From: Rhizophlyctis rosea
Taxonomy: Eukaryota; Chytridiomycota; Chytridiomycetes; Rhizophlyctidales; Rhizophlyctidaceae
DNA length: 48,299 bases
Direction: 5' to 3'
Assembly: GCA_027596075.1 (NCBI GenBank)
Contig: JADGJC010000226.1
Coordinates: 2,323-50,621 of the forward strand
Position numbers and translations under genes: made by a program. Of this stretch, positions 45,872-48,299 are shown one piece after another; position 1 is the stretch's first letter; the number at the start of each line of letters is the position of its first letter. The notes under the pieces were generated by a model. It made no database searches and was not told where the DNA came from. It was given only the letters and a program-made list of their open reading frames with translations.

Positions 45872-47533
45872 AGTTTGGTGGGAGGACTTTGCGGGGAGTT
45901 GTTGTTTGCTGCTGTATGTTTTTGCGGGCCATTTTTCAAGCATTGTTTATAAGTTGTGTTGCAGAGAGGTTGAAAGGGTGTTTGGTTAGAGATTTGGCGT
46001 GTATGTAGTATACGAGACGGTTTCTTGTTGCGTTTTTTGAATAGTATATATTTATGGTTTCTTTTTTCGTTTATTGGTTGGAACTTACAACAACCAAGTT
46101 GCTTGGCTGGTGGTGCTTCAACGAACCTACTGACTTGGAAGTGTCGGATTTTGGGTCGATAAGGAATTTTGACCACGCGCAATTGCATCTAAAGCCTGCA
46201 AGGCGGTCTGCCATCCATCAGGGGTTCGGAAACCTGAAATCGCTGAGCTGTGTGTTGATCCTTTTTGCTAAAATTCAAATGAGAAACGGATTATGTAACG
46301 AACTTCGTACGCGTCCAAGGGTCCTTCCGAATGCTTGTATTGACCAAACACTTCCTAAGGTTCACCAGCGCTAACCTTGAGAGCGGATTACGGTGAACTC
46401 CTCCAAGTTGCGCTGGAGAAGCCTTAGAAAATTAAAGGGCGTCATTGAGATTCTGGCAAAGGACATGTGAAAATGGCGCATATGCAAGCGATGTTAACGT
46501 CAGCTCATGCATAATGATGACATGCTACTTCATCCCTCAACGAACTATGAGAAACAATCCTGTTTTGAACCTAACACCAACAAGAGGGAAGGCCCATGGC
46601 ATACTTGAGGACCCCTTCCTCCTTAAATACGCACGCTGCTGAGTCCATCCAGGGGCATAACATGTTTGGCCTTCTTTGTGGAGATTGTCCAAGTTTAGAA
46701 GAAACCTTAATTCTCGCCAGTCGTGCATTGCCAGATCCATCGCTTTGAGTCGCAATCACGGAGAAATTTGGCTGGAACCCCAAGATGACAATTGTCACCC
46801 CGAAATTCATGCATTTTGCGATGACGGCAGCTGGCGACATCATCCGTCAGTATGATATGCAACGCCATACGGTATGCTTTTTCTTGAGGGCGGACGGATA
46901 CATGATGGAGGAGATACGATCGAGCGGCTTGATCGACATAAGGTTTTGTTGGAATCAACAAAAGCATCTATGACAATGTGATTGAGTAAAATGGTAATAC
47001 TCATGTTGTCGAGCCGGAAAAAACCCATGGGTGCAAGGATATGGTTTGCATATGGAGCCACGGGTAAGGTGCAGTAAAGATGTGCGGGTGGACTTGGCCA
47101 GTCGGACATCCACCGTGCCCTCCAATCGTGATTGGGATGTTGTTGGCACAAAAATTCGTGTCCGAAACGCATTGTAACGCTTGATTCGGACTATGGAGTT
47201 GGAGGGTAAGGATTGAGTTCCTGATCCATTGTGGGTAAATCCTAGCATGGAGTGAAGGTGGAAGGGGAACAATGGTCTCGGAGAGTGTCAGCGACTTATA
47301 ATTGGCCAGTTGGAACTGAAACGCTTTTCTGTCCTTGATCGTTTTTTCGTCCTTTGCTCTCTCCCCACATCGTCAAAGGGATTTTCCTTTTACCTTTTTT
47401 CGTAAATCGAACAAAGGAAAGCAGGAAAGGTAGCAGATAGGCCTGCGAGATTGTTGAGTTGTTCTCCACCTCTCCAAGTTACATCGGATAGAAGACCTCA
47501 TAGTAGCATAGAAAGTACCTCATTCGATCCAAC
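45872..47533. other. 1.7 kb intergenic region, nothing recognised
   Basis: This is the 3' flank of methionine synthase and the upstream region of the last gene. Frames of 60-110 residues occur on both strands without motifs. CTTATAATTGG at about 47296 is a possible TATA-like site 235 bp before the next ATG, which is weak evidence. Confidence 0.4.
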
Positions 47534-48299
47534 ATGCGCTTGTCCAGCGCGCTGCCCCTCCTCGTCGCGACGGCCGCGGTCGTGTCGTCCGCACCTTTCA
47601 ACCCTCGAAAGGCCGCGCGTAACAGGTTTGCAATTAACCATCGTGGATATGAAAATGCGAACAATGTCCATTTGTTCAACCGGCAAGTGGTTGGATCGGC
47701 ATCCGTCTCTGACACTACTACCCCCGCTGATACCACCACTGAGCCAACCACCGCTGAGCCAACCACCGCTGAGCCAACCACCACTGAGCCAAGCACCACT
47801 GATTCAACCACTGCTGGCACCGATACGACCACTACACCGCCCACTGACACCACATCTGGGATTGATTCAACCACCACGCCACCTACCACAGAGATTACGG
47901 TATCATCAACTACTGAACCATCCACGACCGAGACCACACCGACCTCCGCCGCCTCTACTACAGAGACCACCGCGTCATCGTCCACCACCGCACCCTCTAC
48001 CACAGAGACCACGGCATCGTCGTCCACCGCCGCACCCTCTACCACAGAGATCACCGCGTCGTCGTCCACCACCGCACCCTCTACCACAGAGACCACGGCA
48101 TCGTCGTCCACCGCCGCATCCTCTACCACAGAGATCACCGCGTCGTCGTCCACCACCGCACCTTCTACCACAAAGACCACGGCATCGTCATCCACCGCCG
48201 CACCCTCAACCACAGAGATCACCGCGTCGTCGTCCACCACCGCACCCTCTACCACAGAGACCACGGCATCGTCATCCACCGCCGCACCCTCTACCACAG
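47534..48299 (+). CDS. Secreted or cell-surface Ser/Thr-rich mucin-like protein, partial
   Basis: The ATG at 47534 opens a frame that runs to the window end without a stop (255 codons visible). The first residues form a signal peptide (MRLSSALPLLVATAAVVSSA). A basic segment with Asn and His follows, and then, from about residue 60, a Thr/Ser/Pro/Ala-rich region typical of heavily O-mannosylated fungal wall or surface proteins. The region starts with TTAEP/TTEP units and becomes a regular 14-residue tandem repeat at 47957. The C-terminus, which would show a GPI site, a catalytic domain or a binding domain, lies outside the window. The complementary strand is also open for 272 codons, a side effect of the repeat composition. 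Confidence 0.75.
   Translation, partial: MRLSSALPLLVATAAVVSSAPFNPRKAARNRFAINHRGYENANNVHLFNRQVVGSASVSDTTTPADTTTEPTTAEPTTAEPTTTEPSTTDSTTAGTDTTTTPPTDTTSGIDSTTTPPTTEITVSSTTEPSTTETTPTSAASTTETTASSSTTAPSTTETTASSSTAAPSTTEITASSSTTAPSTTETTASSSTAASSTTEITASSSTTAPSTTKTTASSSTAAPSTTEITASSSTTAPSTTETTASSSTAAPSTT
47957..48299 (+). repeat. 42 bp tandem repeat (14-residue unit) with 84 bp higher-order alternation
   Basis: Eight full copies and the start of a ninth encode TTETTASSSTTAPS or TTEITASSSTTAPS, alternating with a form ending STAAPS. The STTAPS and STAAPS ends alternate strictly, so the true period is 84 bp (28 residues). Single changes (APS to ASS; TTE to TTK) mark individual copies. The array continues past the window end. 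Confidence 0.9.

Noticed and set aside
47479..48297. 272-codon minus-strand frame of VVEGAVVDDDAV-type repeats
   Set aside because: It is the antisense of the Ser/Thr repeat array; the plus strand has the signal peptide and the expected composition.
1..48299. CRISPR arrays, rRNA genes, complete transposons or viral genes
   Set aside because: No regularly spaced direct repeats with unique spacers, no rRNA signatures and no intact integrase, reverse transcriptase or capsid motifs were seen on either strand.

Overview
This window looks like nuclear DNA of an intron-dense, probably early-diverging (chytrid-like) fungus. Almost every gene is split by 50-110 nt GT-AG introns, often with CTAAC/CTAAT-type branch sites. 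The gene set (Pdr-type ABC transporter, ING/PHD protein, KTI12, Gemin2, DUF2433 protein, DUF4804 protein) is fungal. A complete cobalamin-dependent methionine synthase, absent from most Dikarya, points to an early-branching lineage. That placement is an inference. All gene models below were spliced by hand from the sequence, and codon phase was checked across every junction.

Layout. 1-2111 (-) is an unrecognised coiled-coil protein cut by the window edge. 4778-6284 (+) is an ING-family PHD-finger chromatin protein. 6913-8011 (-) is an unrecognised multi-exon gene that shares a 200 bp divergent promoter with KTI12 (8212-9243, +). 9483-10992 (-) is a yellow/major-royal-jelly-like secreted protein with two frame problems. 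11677-17987 (+) is a 25-exon full-length Pdr/ABCG transporter. 18399-19486 (-) is an SDF2-like ER protein with three MIR repeats. 19828-20510 (+) is a small protein of three tandem repeats. 20760-22011 (-) is a bHLH transcription factor. 23952-24897 (+) is a BAP29/31-like ER protein. 25518-26491 (+) is an EXD2-C-terminus-like HNH/zinc protein broken by several lesions. 26737-28039 (-) is Gemin2. 29063-30452 (-) is a BORCS5/myrlysin-like protein. 31265-35718 (-) is a 1219-residue protein joining a degenerate DUF2433 phosphoesterase fold to an RRM. 37454-38885 (+) is a DUF4804/MavL-like protein with a frameshift. 39190-40126 (-) is a TLDc protein. 40950-45871 (+) is methionine synthase (MetH). 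47534-48299 (+) is the start of a secreted Ser/Thr-rich repeat protein.

The genes do not form a cluster with one shared function. It is ordinary fungal housekeeping content: chromatin (ING), tRNA modification (KTI12), snRNP assembly (Gemin2), ER quality control (SDF2, BAP31), lysosome positioning (BORCS5), one-carbon metabolism (MetH) and drug efflux (Pdr). Several neighbours are divergent pairs with short shared upstream regions. The most notable points are MetH in a fungus, the DUF2433-RRM architecture, a set of four genes carrying small indels or a nonsense codon beside intact neighbours, a MITE-like inverted repeat at 37117-37234, and a duplicated promoter module upstream of the bHLH gene. 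I found no CRISPR array, no rRNA, no complete transposon and no convincing new multi-gene system.
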